Both the position numbers and the translations under genes were made by a program. 27,809 nucleotides of DNA from Thermodesulfobacteriota bacterium (GTDB taxonomy: Bacteria > Desulfobacterota > Thermodesulfobacteria > Thermodesulfobacteriales > Thermodesulfatatoraceae): NCBI GenBank assembly GCA_013154385.1, contig JAADCO010000027.1, positions 1-27,809 of the forward strand. Reading direction: 5' to 3'. The notes beneath the pieces were generated by a model. It ran no database searches. It saw only the letters and a program-made list of their open reading frames with translations, and had not been told where the DNA came from. Below are positions 1 to 7,864 of this stretch, piece by piece (positions within the stretch are counted from its first letter, which is position 1; each line of letters starts with the position of its first letter).

Positions 1-373
1 CCACGTCGGCGTGATGGGCCCGCACGGTGAGGAAGAAGGCCGGTTCGTCCTCGAAGAAGAGGGGTTTGACCAGGGTGATGTCCGGCAGATGCGTGCCGCC
101 GGCGTAGGGATCGTTGGTGATGACCACGTCCCCGGGCTCAAGGTCGAGCCTTTCGCGCACCGCCGCCAGGGTGTGCGGCATGGCCCCCAGGTGCACGGGG
201 ATGTGCGCGGCCTGGGCGATGAGGCGGCCCTGGCCGTCGAAGATGGCGCAGGAAAAGTCCCTCCTCTCCTTGATGTTGGGTGAGAAGGACGACTTCTGGA
301 GCACGATGCCCATCTCCTCGGCCACCGCGGCCAAAAGGGAATTGAAGATGGTGATCTCTACGGCTTCACGCAT
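1..373 (-). CDS. hyuB: Hydantoinase B / oxoprolinase family protein, N-terminal part (runs off the window)
   Basis: Translating the minus strand from the ATG at 373 gives about 124 residues without a stop up to the window edge. The N-terminus (MREAVEITIFNSLLAAVAEE), then SFSPNIKERRDFSCAIFD, the HIPVHLGAMPHT block and TNDPYAGGTHLPDI match the conserved start of the hydantoinase B / N-methylhydantoinase B / 5-oxoprolinase B family. These ATP-dependent enzymes open cyclic amides together with an A subunit, so a hyuA partner is expected nearby, but it is not inside this window. A good ribosome binding site (AGGAGA) sits six bases upstream, inside the end of the HD-domain gene. The start shares one base with that gene's stop (TGATG), suggesting coupled translation. 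The substrate cannot be told from this fragment. Confidence 0.88.
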   Translation of the reverse strand, partial: MREAVEITIFNSLLAAVAEEMGIVLQKSSFSPNIKERRDFSCAIFDGQGRLIAQAAHIPVHLGAMPHTLAAVRERLDLEPGDVVITNDPYAGGTHLPDITLVKPLFFEDEPAFFLTVRAHHADV

Positions 374-1026
374 CAGATCTCTCCTGCCACTTCCCGATGG
401 AGGCGCTCGAAGAACTCCTCCATGAAGCGATGGCGCCCCTCGGCCAGGCGACGCCCCTCGCTGGTGAGCATCTGGTCCCTGATCTTGGAGAGCTTGAGCT
501 TGAACTCCCGCCAGGCGGTGTCTTCCAGGCTGTAGGGCTCGGTCTTTTCGAGTTCCACCTCGGGGTTGTGGAGCCTCGCCCCCACGGCCCCGGCGAAGAG
601 AAAGGCCCGGCCGATGCCCACGGCCCCCAGGGCATCGAGCTTGTCGGCGTCGAAGAGCACCTTGGCTTCGATGGTTTGCGGGCGGCGATCACTGCGGAAG
701 CGGTGAGTGGCGATGGCCTCGGTCACCCTCTCGATGAACTCCTGCGGGAGGCCGTATTTTTCGAGGATCCGGCGGGTGAGCTCGGCCCCGTAGCGGGCAT
801 GGCACACCTTGCCGCGCGTGCGCTTTTCCTCGGCGCGCCCGATGTCGTGGAAGAGAGCGGCCACGCGCACCACGTCCAGATCCGCCCCCTCGCTTCGGGC
901 CAGATGCTCGGCCAGGGCCATGACCCGCTTCACGTGGTCGAGACGATGGCTCCCGTCGTCGGCCTCGTAGTAGCGCCTGGCTTCCTCCTCGAGCTTTTCC
1001 CAGAGCTCCGGCGAGATCACACCCAT
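373..1026 (-). CDS. HD-domain metal-dependent phosphohydrolase
   Basis: 217 residues forming a single HD domain. The first metal-binding His lies in SHRLDHVKRV (about residue 27-36), the HD doublet in ALFHDIGR (about 57-64), further His residues in ATHRF, and the last Asp in DADKLDALGAVGIGRAF. This matches the short stand-alone YedJ/YpgQ-like HD hydrolases, which act on nucleotides or other phosphate esters; the substrate is not predictable. The stop overlaps the start of the downstream hydantoinase gene, so the two are probably co-transcribed, though no shared function is evident. It is divergent from polA across 62 bp. The minus strand there has TTGCAA and TAGAAA about 16 bases apart as a possible weak promoter very close to the ATG. 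Confidence 0.85.
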   Translation of the reverse strand: MGVISPELWEKLEEEARRYYEADDGSHRLDHVKRVMALAEHLARSEGADLDVVRVAALFHDIGRAEEKRTRGKVCHARYGAELTRRILEKYGLPQEFIERVTEAIATHRFRSDRRPQTIEAKVLFDADKLDALGAVGIGRAFLFAGAVGARLHNPEVELEKTEPYSLEDTAWREFKLKLSKIRDQMLTSEGRRLAEGRHRFMEEFFERLHREVAGEI

Positions 1027-1088
1027 GGCCTTCTTTCTACCCAGCCGCGGGACTTTTGCAAAGGAAGAAGAAATAGTAGATAGAGGTC

Positions 1089-3791
1089 ATGCCCCAGGGA
1101 CGCCTTTTCGGTCGCCAATTGCCCTTTCCCGCGCACGAGGCGCTCTTCGTCATTGACGGGAGCTCCTTCATCTTTCGTGCTTACTACGCCATCAAGGGGC
1201 ATCTCTCGAACCGCAAGGGGCTGCCCACCAAGGCCATCTTCGGCTTCACCCAGATGCTCACGAAGCTCCTGCGCGAGATGGACCCGCAGTACGCGGTCAT
1301 CTGCTTCGACGCCAAGGGCCCCACCTTTCGCCACGAAATCTACACGGAATACAAGGCCAACCGGCCCCCCATGCCCGACGACCTGGCCGTGCAGATCCCC
1401 TACATCCGGGAGGTGGCCAAGGCCTTCGGGGTGCCGCAACTCGAGATCGAGGGCTTTGAGGCCGACGACATCATCGCCACCCTGGCCACCAAGCTCGAGC
1501 AACCGGTGGTCATCGTCGGCGGGGACAAGGACCTCTTTCCCCTCATCTCCTCCCGCGTGGTCGTCTGGGACCCGATGAAAGACGAGCTCATTGACGAAGA
1601 GGCCATCCGGGAACGCTTCGACGTTTCCCCGGAAAAGCTCCTCGACGTGCGCGCGCTGGCCGGAGACACCATTGACAACGTGCCCGGGGTCCCGGGAATC
1701 GGGGAGAAAACGGCCCTCAAGCTCATCCGGGAGTACGGCTCGCTCGAGGCAGTCCTCGAAAACGCCCCCAAGATCCCGCAGAAACGCCTGCGGGAAAGGC
1801 TGATCGAACACGCCGATCAGGCGCGCCTTTCCCGCGAGCTCGTAAAGCTGAACACCGAGGCCCCGGTTCCCCTCGATATCGAGGCCTACCGCCGCCGGGA
1901 ACCCGACGTCCACCGCTTGCGGGAGCTCTTCCGCGAGCTCGACTTCAAGAAGCTCCTCAAGGAGCTTCCGGCTGAGAAGACCATATCCTATCAGGAATAC
2001 GAGATCGTGCGCGACGAAGAGGCCCTCAAGGCCCTCCTCGAGGAGGCCCGCCAAAAGGAAGTCCTGGTGGTGGACCTCGAAAGCGACTCCACGGACCCCA
2101 TGAGGGGAAAGCTCGTCGGCGTGGCCCTCTGCCTCGAACCACCCAAGGCCTATTACCTTCCCTTTGGCCATCAGGGGCTTGAGCGGCAACTGCCGCCCGA
2201 GGCCCTTAAAGCGCTCGGGGAGATCCTCTCCGCCGAGCAGCCGCGCAAGGTGGGGCACAACATCAAGTACGACCTCATCCTGCTCAAGCGGCACGGCATA
2301 GATCTCCGCGGTCTCGAAGGCGACACCATGGTTGCCTCCTATCTCCTCGACCCCACCCGACGCCAGCACGGCCTGGACGAGCTGGCCGAAGAGATCCTCG
2401 GCCACCAGATGATCTCCTACAAGGAGGTGACGGCCAAGCTGAAGAAGGGGGAATCCTTCGCCTTCGTGCCGGTGGAGAAGGCCGCGGAATACGCCTGCGA
2501 AGACGCCCACGTGACCTATCTCCTCTATCAGCACTTCTGGCCCAGGCTTCGGGAGGAAGACCTCTGGGACCTCTTCGTGAACATCGAGCGCCCCCTCATC
2601 GAGGTGCTCGCGCGCATGGAGATGGCGGGCATCCGCCTCGATCTCCCCTATCTCGAGGAGCTCTCCCGGGAGATGGCCTCCCGCCTCAAGGAGCTTGAGG
2701 AAAAGATCTTTGCGCTCGCCGGGGAACGCTTCAACCTCAACTCGAGCCAGCAACTGGGCTTCATCCTCTTCGAAAAGCTCAAGCTCCCGAAGATCAAGAA
2801 GACCCCGAAGCGCACGGCCTATTCCACGGACACCGAGGTGCTCGAAGAGCTCTCGAGCTATCACGAGCTCCCGCGGCTGGTCCTGGCCTATCGGACGCTG
2901 GCCAAGCTCAAGTCCACCTACGTGGACGCCTTCCCCCGCCTGGTGAACCCGGAAACAGGCCGCCTCCACACCTCCTTCAACCAGACGGTAACCGCCACGG
3001 GCAGACTCTCGAGCAGCGAGCCCAACCTCCAGAACATCCCCGTGCGCGGAGAAGACGGGCTCAAGATCCGGCGGGCCTTCATCCCGGAGGAGGGCTTCGT
3101 CTTCCTGTCGGCGGACTATTCGCAGATAGACCTGCGCGTCCTCGCCCACTACTCCGGAGACGAGACCCTGATCGAGGCCTTCCGCCGCGGGGAGGACATC
3201 CACCGCCGCACCGCCGCCGAAGTCTTCGGCATCCCGCCGGAGATGGTCACCCCGGAGATGCGTCGCATGGCCAAGACCATCAACTTCGGCATCGTCTACG
3301 GCATGAGCCCCTACGGGCTGGCCAAGGAGCTCAAGATCGGCCGCCGCGAGGCCAAGGCCTTCATCGAACGCTACTTCGAGCGTTATCCCGGGGTGAAGGC
3401 CTACATGGAAAGAATCGTGGCCGAGGCCCGGGAAAAGGGCTACGTGGAAACGCTTTTCGGGCGCAAGAGGCCCCTTCCCGACATCAAGAGCCCCAACCGC
3501 GTGGCGCGGGAATTCGCCGAAAGAACGGCCATCAACACTCCCATTCAGGGAACCGCCGCGGACATCATCAAGCTCGCCATGATCCAGATAGACCAGGCCC
3601 TGCGCGAGAAAAAGGCCCGCACCAGGATGCTCCTCCAGGTCCACGACGAACTGCTTTTTGAAGTTCCGCCCGAAGAACTTGAAGAAATTCGAGATCTTGT
3701 CCGAGAAAAGATGGAAAGAGTGGTCAGGCTCAAGGTGCCTCTCAAGGTGAATCTGGCTACCGGAAAAAACTGGGCTGAGGCTAAAGCATGA
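1089..3791 (+). CDS. polA: DNA polymerase I
   Basis: 900 residues with all three pol I domains. The N-terminal 5'-3' exonuclease begins at FVIDGSSFIFRAYYA and includes EGFEADDIIAT, GGDKDLFPL and DTIDNVPGVPGIGEKTA. The 3'-5' exonuclease keeps its metal ligands: DLESD (D329, E331), GHNIKYD and YACEDAH. In the polymerase domain, motif A is SADYSQIDLR (from D676), motif B is RRMAKTINFGIVYG, and motif C is QVHDE (H852-E854). It replaces RNA primers and fills repair gaps. The length is typical apart from about 17 extra N-terminal residues; no better internal start is seen, and the RBS (AGAGGT) is close to the ATG. Motif A has Asp681 where most family A enzymes have Glu. The stop overlaps the PilZ gene start (ATGA). 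Confidence 0.97.
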   Translation: MPQGRLFGRQLPFPAHEALFVIDGSSFIFRAYYAIKGHLSNRKGLPTKAIFGFTQMLTKLLREMDPQYAVICFDAKGPTFRHEIYTEYKANRPPMPDDLAVQIPYIREVAKAFGVPQLEIEGFEADDIIATLATKLEQPVVIVGGDKDLFPLISSRVVVWDPMKDELIDEEAIRERFDVSPEKLLDVRALAGDTIDNVPGVPGIGEKTALKLIREYGSLEAVLENAPKIPQKRLRERLIEHADQARLSRELVKLNTEAPVPLDIEAYRRREPDVHRLRELFRELDFKKLLKELPAEKTISYQEYEIVRDEEALKALLEEARQKEVLVVDLESDSTDPMRGKLVGVALCLEPPKAYYLPFGHQGLERQLPPEALKALGEILSAEQPRKVGHNIKYDLILLKRHGIDLRGLEGDTMVASYLLDPTRRQHGLDELAEEILGHQMISYKEVTAKLKKGESFAFVPVEKAAEYACEDAHVTYLLYQHFWPRLREEDLWDLFVNIERPLIEVLARMEMAGIRLDLPYLEELSREMASRLKELEEKIFALAGERFNLNSSQQLGFILFEKLKLPKIKKTPKRTAYSTDTEVLEELSSYHELPRLVLAYRTLAKLKSTYVDAFPRLVNPETGRLHTSFNQTVTATGRLSSSEPNLQNIPVRGEDGLKIRRAFIPEEGFVFLSADYSQIDLRVLAHYSGDETLIEAFRRGEDIHRRTAAEVFGIPPEMVTPEMRRMAKTINFGIVYGMSPYGLAKELKIGRREAKAFIERYFERYPGVKAYMERIVAEAREKGYVETLFGRKRPLPDIKSPNRVAREFAERTAINTPIQGTAADIIKLAMIQIDQALREKKARTRMLLQVHDELLFEVPPEELEEIRDLVREKMERVVRLKVPLKVNLATGKNWAEAKA

Positions 3792-4486
3792 GTTGGGAAA
3801 GTTACGAAGGCGGTTACGAGCGCACGAGAGACAAGAATCTCATCCGCGTTCTGCTGGAGGACCTGAAAGAAAATGCCTTCTGGGTCCAGTTCGTGGCCCC
3901 GAACTTCCGTTCAGGCCCCACCATCCTCCTTGAGGTCGAAAAGTCCCGTCTCCTCTTCGATCTTCCCCGCCCGTGGGACCCGCTCCTCGAACAGGCGCGC
4001 GTGGTCTACCGCGACAAGAACCACATCATGCACTCTTTCCGGGTGCGCATCATCGAAACCGACACCGAAGAGAAGCTGGTCATCACCTCCTATCCGCGCG
4101 AGATCTACCGCCTGGAAAGGCGGGCCTACTATCGCATCTCGGTGCCCGAAGGGTCGAAGGCCATCTTCAAGTACCGCGATCAGGAGTACGTGGCCGACAT
4201 CATCGACATAAGCGGCTCCGGCATGGCCATCCTCACCAAGAAGGGCGACACGCTGAACGTAGGGGACGAGATCCAGGACATCACCCTGAACCTCATGGTT
4301 TCCACGGGAAAACCCTTTGGGGAACCCGTGCGCATTGCCCGCGCGCGCATCGTGCGCGAACAGCCCCGCAACCGGGGGCGCAAGCTCTACGGCATCCACT
4401 TCCTCATCGAAAAGGAAAAGGACCGCGAGGCCCTCATCAAGTACACGCTGAAGAGGGAGCTCGAGATGCGCAAAGTGGGTTGCTAG
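3788..4486 (+). CDS. PilZ-domain cyclic-di-GMP receptor, YcgR-like
   Basis: 232 residues with an N-terminal YcgR-like beta domain (about 15-105) followed by a PilZ domain. Both halves of the c-di-GMP site are present: RRAYYR at 111-116 (the RxxxR element) and DISGSG at 140-145 (the D/NxSxxG element). Proteins with this layout bind cyclic di-GMP and act on motility, adhesion or secretion; YcgR itself brakes flagella. No flagellar or pilus gene is nearby, so the target is unknown. The start overlaps the polA stop in ATGA, so it is probably translated with polA. The stop TAG shares the palindrome CTAG (4483-4486) with the stop of the opposing glycosyltransferase gene, leaving no room for a terminator between the two. 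Confidence 0.87.
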   Translation: MSWESYEGGYERTRDKNLIRVLLEDLKENAFWVQFVAPNFRSGPTILLEVEKSRLLFDLPRPWDPLLEQARVVYRDKNHIMHSFRVRIIETDTEEKLVITSYPREIYRLERRAYYRISVPEGSKAIFKYRDQEYVADIIDISGSGMAILTKKGDTLNVGDEIQDITLNLMVSTGKPFGEPVRIARARIVREQPRNRGRKLYGIHFLIEKEKDREALIKYTLKRELEMRKVGC

Positions 4487-6051
4487 AGGGGCCGCATGGC
4501 CAGGGCCCGCTCGTAGAGCGCCAGGTACTTCTCCGAAACCTTGTCCCAGGTGTAGTTTTCGTAGATGTGCCTGATGGCCTGCTTGATCATCTGGAGGCGC
4601 TTTTCCGGCTCCCGACGATAGACCTCGAAGGCGCGCTTGATGGTCTTGGCCAGCTCCTCGGGCTTCTGCTCCTCGTAGGAGAACCCGTTGAACCCGTCTA
4701 TGACCTTCACCAGCCCGCCGGTTCGGCGCACGATGGGAAGGTTTCCCATGAGCTGGGCCATGAAATCCGTCAGCCCGCACGGCTCGTAGTTCGAAGGGAT
4801 GACGAAGAAGTCACCGGCGGCGAAGATGAGATTGGCCAAAGCCGGGTCGTAACCCAGAAGGAGGGCCATCTTCCCCTCGAACTCGCGCGTAAGGGCGATG
4901 AGGCGCTCCTCGATCTCCGGGGTTCCGGTGCCCAGGATCACGGTGAGAAACGGCTCGCCCTCCTCGTAGAGCAAGCGCAGGGCCTGGGCCAGGACATCCA
5001 TGCCCTTTTGCTCCGTGAGGCGGGAGACCGCCGTGAGAAGGGGCCAGTCCGGAACGTCTTTGATCCTGCCGTAGACCTTGACCCGCAACTCGCGGCGCAG
5101 GATGCGGGCGATGAGTTCCTCCCGACACACCCTCTTTCCTTCGAGGTCGCCCTTCTCCGGATCGAAACCCGCGGGAAGCCCCAGCTTTTCGGGATGACGC
5201 GGATCGAAATCCGCGGGGTTGATCCCGTTGGTGATGCCCTCGAGCTTGATGCCCCGCTCCTTGAGCGCGTGCCCCAGCCAACCGGTGTGGGCGTCGAGAT
5301 CGGTCTCCTGGAGCTCCTTGGCGTACTGCTCGGAAACGGTGTTGATCACCGCGTAGCGGGCCCCGCACAGGAAGGGGTTGAAGGCGTTGTTCAGGAGCGA
5401 GTCGTTTATCACCCACCAGGGAAGCCCGGTGTTGGCCTTGGCAAAGGGAAGATCCGCCACGTCCTGATGATAGCCCAGACCGGCGTTGTGGATGGTGATG
5501 ACGAAACCCGTGGGCGGATAGTAGTCCCTGAACCCCATGATCTCCCTGGCCAGCGCCGGCGTGCAGGCGGTGTGTCCGTCGTGGCAGTGCATGATCTGCG
5601 GGCGTTCACCCAGCCGGATGCCGGCACAAAGGGCCGTCTTCTGGAGCAGGATGTTCATGGCGAAATAGTCGAAGTGACCGCTGCCCTTCTTCTTCCAGGG
5701 CTCCCGCTTTTCCTCCTCCTCGGTGTAGGTGTAGATGCCGAGTTTTTCCGCGTAGCGGTCGGCCTCTATGAGGAAGATGCGCACGCCGTTCAGCTTGCCC
5801 TCCCAGAGGGAGACCGTCTCCCGGCGCTCCTCGTGGGCGTAGTCCATGTCCACCGGGAAGGTGAGCCCGGTTTCCCGGAAACCCAGGGCCTTGGCGTCGA
5901 GGAACCCGTAGCGCGGCATGAAAACCGTGACCTTGAGGCCCTTTTGCACCAGGGCCTCGGAGAGCTCCTGGGCCACGTCCTTCAGCCCACCGACACCGGC
6001 CAGATCGCGATATTCCCTCGTCAAGGTGTAGACTTCCCTGATCTTCATCAT
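4483..6051 (-). CDS. glgA: Glycogen/starch synthase-like glycosyltransferase (GT5)
   Basis: 522 residues with the two-Rossmann GT-B fold of family 5. The N-terminal half starts IREVYTLTREYRDLAGVGGLKDV and carries MHCHDGHTA and HNAGLGYHQD. The C-terminal half has TAVSRLTEQKGMDVLAQAL, IPSNYEPCGLTDFMAQ and VRRTGGLVKVIDG. GT5 enzymes transfer glucose from ADP- or UDP-glucose to alpha-1,4-glucan. The usual KxGGL donor-binding start reads GVGGLKDV here, so the Lys is absent from its normal place, which marks a divergent subgroup. AGGAG lies upstream of two adjacent ATG codons (6051 and 6048); the first is used. It lies one base after the kdsD stop and is probably in the same operon. Branching enzyme and ADP-glucose pyrophosphorylase are not nearby. 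Confidence 0.85.
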   Translation of the reverse strand: MMKIREVYTLTREYRDLAGVGGLKDVAQELSEALVQKGLKVTVFMPRYGFLDAKALGFRETGLTFPVDMDYAHEERRETVSLWEGKLNGVRIFLIEADRYAEKLGIYTYTEEEEKREPWKKKGSGHFDYFAMNILLQKTALCAGIRLGERPQIMHCHDGHTACTPALAREIMGFRDYYPPTGFVITIHNAGLGYHQDVADLPFAKANTGLPWWVINDSLLNNAFNPFLCGARYAVINTVSEQYAKELQETDLDAHTGWLGHALKERGIKLEGITNGINPADFDPRHPEKLGLPAGFDPEKGDLEGKRVCREELIARILRRELRVKVYGRIKDVPDWPLLTAVSRLTEQKGMDVLAQALRLLYEEGEPFLTVILGTGTPEIEERLIALTREFEGKMALLLGYDPALANLIFAAGDFFVIPSNYEPCGLTDFMAQLMGNLPIVRRTGGLVKVIDGFNGFSYEEQKPEELAKTIKRAFEVYRREPEKRLQMIKQAIRHIYENYTWDKVSEKYLALYERALAMRPL

Positions 6052-6052
6052 C

Positions 6053-7039
6053 TCAAACTCCTGTAAATTTGAATTGTCCCTTACCCAGGATATCGTGCAG
6101 ATGGAGGATTCCTATCACCTCGTGCTCGTCGTTGACCACCGGGAGCACGGTGATGAGGTTCCTTTCCATGAGTTCCAGGGCTTCGGCAGCCAGTCTTTCC
6201 GGGGTGATGACCTTGGGCCGCGGGGTCATGATGGCCTCTACCGGAAGGCCCCGCAGGTCGCCGTGACGCAGGAGCGCCCGCCTCAGGTCTCCGTCGGTGA
6301 GGATTCCGGCCAGACGCCCGTTTTCGAGCACCAGCACGCAACCCAGACGCTTGCGATCCATCTCCTCAAGCACCTCTTCCATGGGCTGGCCCACGGTCAC
6401 CAGGGGAAGGGCCTCTCCGGTGAGCATGATTTCCTGCACCTGCACGCGCAGTCTCTCCCCCAGGGAGCCGCCGGGATGGTTGCGCCGAAAGTCCTCGAGC
6501 TTCAGATCGCGCAACTTGGCAAGGGTCATGGCCAGGGCGTCTCCCACGGCCAGGGCCGCGGTGGTGCTGGCCGTGGGCGCCACTCCCAGGGGACAGGCCT
6601 CCCGCGGGACCCCGACGTCCACGACCACGTCCGCCTCGCGGGCCAGGGTGGAATCGGGTCTTCCGGTGAAGGCGACGATCTTCACCCCGCGCTCCTTGAG
6701 GGTGGGCAAGAGCTTGTTCACTTCCTCCGTCTCGCCGGAATTGGAAATGGCCAGGAGCACGTCCTGGCCCACCACCATGCCCAGATCCCCGTGCAGGGCC
6801 TCGGCGGGATGGAGGAAGAAGGCCGGTGTCCCCGTGGAGGAGAGGGTGGCCACTATCTTGCGGCCGATGAGACCGCTCTTTCCCATGCCCGTGACCACGA
6901 CCCGCCCGCGCGCCGCCAGGATGAGCTCCACCGCCTCCACGAAGGAATCTCCCATCTTCTCCTTCACCGCCTGCAGACCCTCTATCTCGACCTCGATCAC
7001 TTCCCGGGCCGTGGAGAGGATCAACTCCCTCGAAGACAA
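6053..7039 (-). CDS. kdsD: D-arabinose 5-phosphate isomerase (KpsF/GutQ family)
   Basis: 328 residues. An SIS domain (about 38-175) contains GMGKSGLIGRKIVATLSSTG, AEALHGDLGMV and ISNSGETEEV. Two CBS domains follow (about 205-325), with IMLTGEALPLV, LAGILTDGDLRRAL and IMTPRPKVI. This is the complete architecture of the isomerase that converts ribulose 5-phosphate to arabinose 5-phosphate, the first step to Kdo, and it implies a Gram-negative outer membrane with LPS. The start is a TTG at 7039, chosen because AGGAGGAAGG stands directly before it and no ATG is near. A TATAAT about 30 bases upstream fits a short leader. glgA follows after one base. The other Kdo genes are elsewhere. Confidence 0.93.
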   Translation of the reverse strand: MSSRELILSTAREVIEVEIEGLQAVKEKMGDSFVEAVELILAARGRVVVTGMGKSGLIGRKIVATLSSTGTPAFFLHPAEALHGDLGMVVGQDVLLAISNSGETEEVNKLLPTLKERGVKIVAFTGRPDSTLAREADVVVDVGVPREACPLGVAPTASTTAALAVGDALAMTLAKLRDLKLEDFRRNHPGGSLGERLRVQVQEIMLTGEALPLVTVGQPMEEVLEEMDRKRLGCVLVLENGRLAGILTDGDLRRALLRHGDLRGLPVEAIMTPRPKVITPERLAAEALELMERNLITVLPVVNDEHEVIGILHLHDILGKGQFKFTGV

Positions 7040-7068
7040 ACCTTCCTCCTCGTCCAGATTTAGGGCTG

Positions 7069-7097
7069 ATTATACCCTTCCAGAAGCACCTGAGAAC
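7069..7097 (-). promoter_or_regulatory. Candidate promoter for kdsD-glgA
   Basis: The minus strand has a perfect TATAAT at 7074-7069, about 30 bases before the TTG start of kdsD. With a 17-base spacer the -35 position would be GTTCTC (7097-7092), which is a poor match, so only the -10 element is convincing. The divergent Fur-FeoA gene begins about 110 bases away. Confidence 0.5.
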
Positions 7098-7138
7098 CTG
7101 AAGGCGCCACAATTTGCCTCTTGACAGGCCCCTTCTAA

Positions 7139-7156
7139 AGAGTGAAGCTTCACTCT
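7139..7156. promoter_or_regulatory. Perfect 18-bp palindrome upstream of the Fur-FeoA gene (putative operator)
   Basis: AGAGTGAAGCTTCACTCT reads identically on both strands. It lies 13 bases after a TTGACA (7121-7126) and 27 bases before the ATG at 7184. A perfect palindrome next to a -35-like element and in front of a regulator gene suggests an operator, possibly for autoregulation. It does not resemble the classic Fur box, and I see no convincing -10 for the TTGACA, so the promoter itself is unproven. If translation began at the GTG at 7142, the palindrome would be largely coding. Confidence 0.5.
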
Positions 7157-7183
7157 CAGCGGTACTTTTACCGAGTCGCAGTT

Positions 7184-7864
7184 ATGTTAATGCACGAAAT
7201 CCACCAGCGAGAACGCGAAAACTTAAAGCGCCTCATCGATCATCTCCCCGAGGAGGAACGAGAGCTCCTCCTGCGCATCTTCGACACCTTCCTGGAGTGC
7301 GAGGAACACATCTCCCCCGAGGGCCTGCAGGAGGCCCTGGTGCAGAAGGGGCTCAAGTTGCCCCTTGAACAGATCCGGGAGGCGCTTGAGCTCTTCTGCC
7401 GCCTGGGTTTCGCGCAGAGAAAGGAATTCCTCGGTCAGGCGCCGGTTTACGAGCATCGCCATCTGGGCGAGCACCACGACCATCTCATCTGCACCAAGTG
7501 CGGCCGCATCCAGGAGTTCTATCTCCCCCATCTCGAGGCCCTGCAGGAAGAAATCGCCAAACGCTACGGCTTCAAGCCCCTGGACCATCGCCTGGAAATC
7601 TACGGCCTCTGCGACAAGTGCCAGGCCGCAAGGGCGAGACCCGCGCTTCCCCTGGTGCTCGTCTCTTCCGGGGAACGGGTAAGGGTGGAAAGGTTCGTGG
7701 GCGGGGCGAAGATGCAGGCCCGTCTCGCGGACATGGGCATCATCCCCGGAGAGGAGCTCGAGGTCATCAACAACTGCGGGCCGGTGATCGTCTCCGTCAA
7801 GGGCACGCGCCTGGCCCTGGGGCAGGGGCTCGCCCAGAAGATCCTCGTCTCCCCCCTCGACTAG
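7184..7864 (+). CDS. Fur-family regulator fused to a FeoA (SH3-like) domain
   Basis: About 226 residues. The first ~145 follow Fur: a winged-helix region, the wing end RKEFLGQAPVYEHRHLG, then HHDHLICTKCGRIQEF and HRLEIYGLCDKC, giving the metal-site histidines and two CxxC pairs. The last ~70 residues (SSGERVRVERFVGG, RLADMGIIPGEELEVI, VIVSVKGTRLALGQGLAQKI) form a FeoA domain. DtxR/MntR repressors carry a related SH3-like domain, so this is a Fur analogue of that design; a role in iron or metal-responsive repression is inferred. The recognition helix, usually with TVYR, reads LEQIREAL, so DNA specificity probably differs. No feoB is adjacent. No clear RBS precedes any start; ATG 7184 fits Fur length, while ATG 7190 or GTG 7142 (240 residues) remain possible. 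The stop shares CTAG with ymdB. Confidence 0.82.
   Translation: MLMHEIHQRERENLKRLIDHLPEEERELLLRIFDTFLECEEHISPEGLQEALVQKGLKLPLEQIREALELFCRLGFAQRKEFLGQAPVYEHRHLGEHHDHLICTKCGRIQEFYLPHLEALQEEIAKRYGFKPLDHRLEIYGLCDKCQAARARPALPLVLVSSGERVRVERFVGGAKMQARLADMGIIPGEELEVINNCGPVIVSVKGTRLALGQGLAQKILVSPLD

Noticed and set aside
1027..1088. Promoter boxes for polA
   Set aside because: TTTGCA and TAGATA occur, but the -10 would fall almost on the start codon, so I do not list it.
1017..3644. An 875-residue open frame on the minus strand opposite polA
   Set aside because: It mirrors the codon bias of a high-GC gene; polA on the plus strand has complete family motifs and the opposite frame shows none.
3973..6066. 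A 697-residue plus-strand frame crossing PilZ and glgA
   Set aside because: It runs across two real genes in different frames, lacks recognisable motifs and is rich in His/Gly/Arg as expected for a shadow frame.
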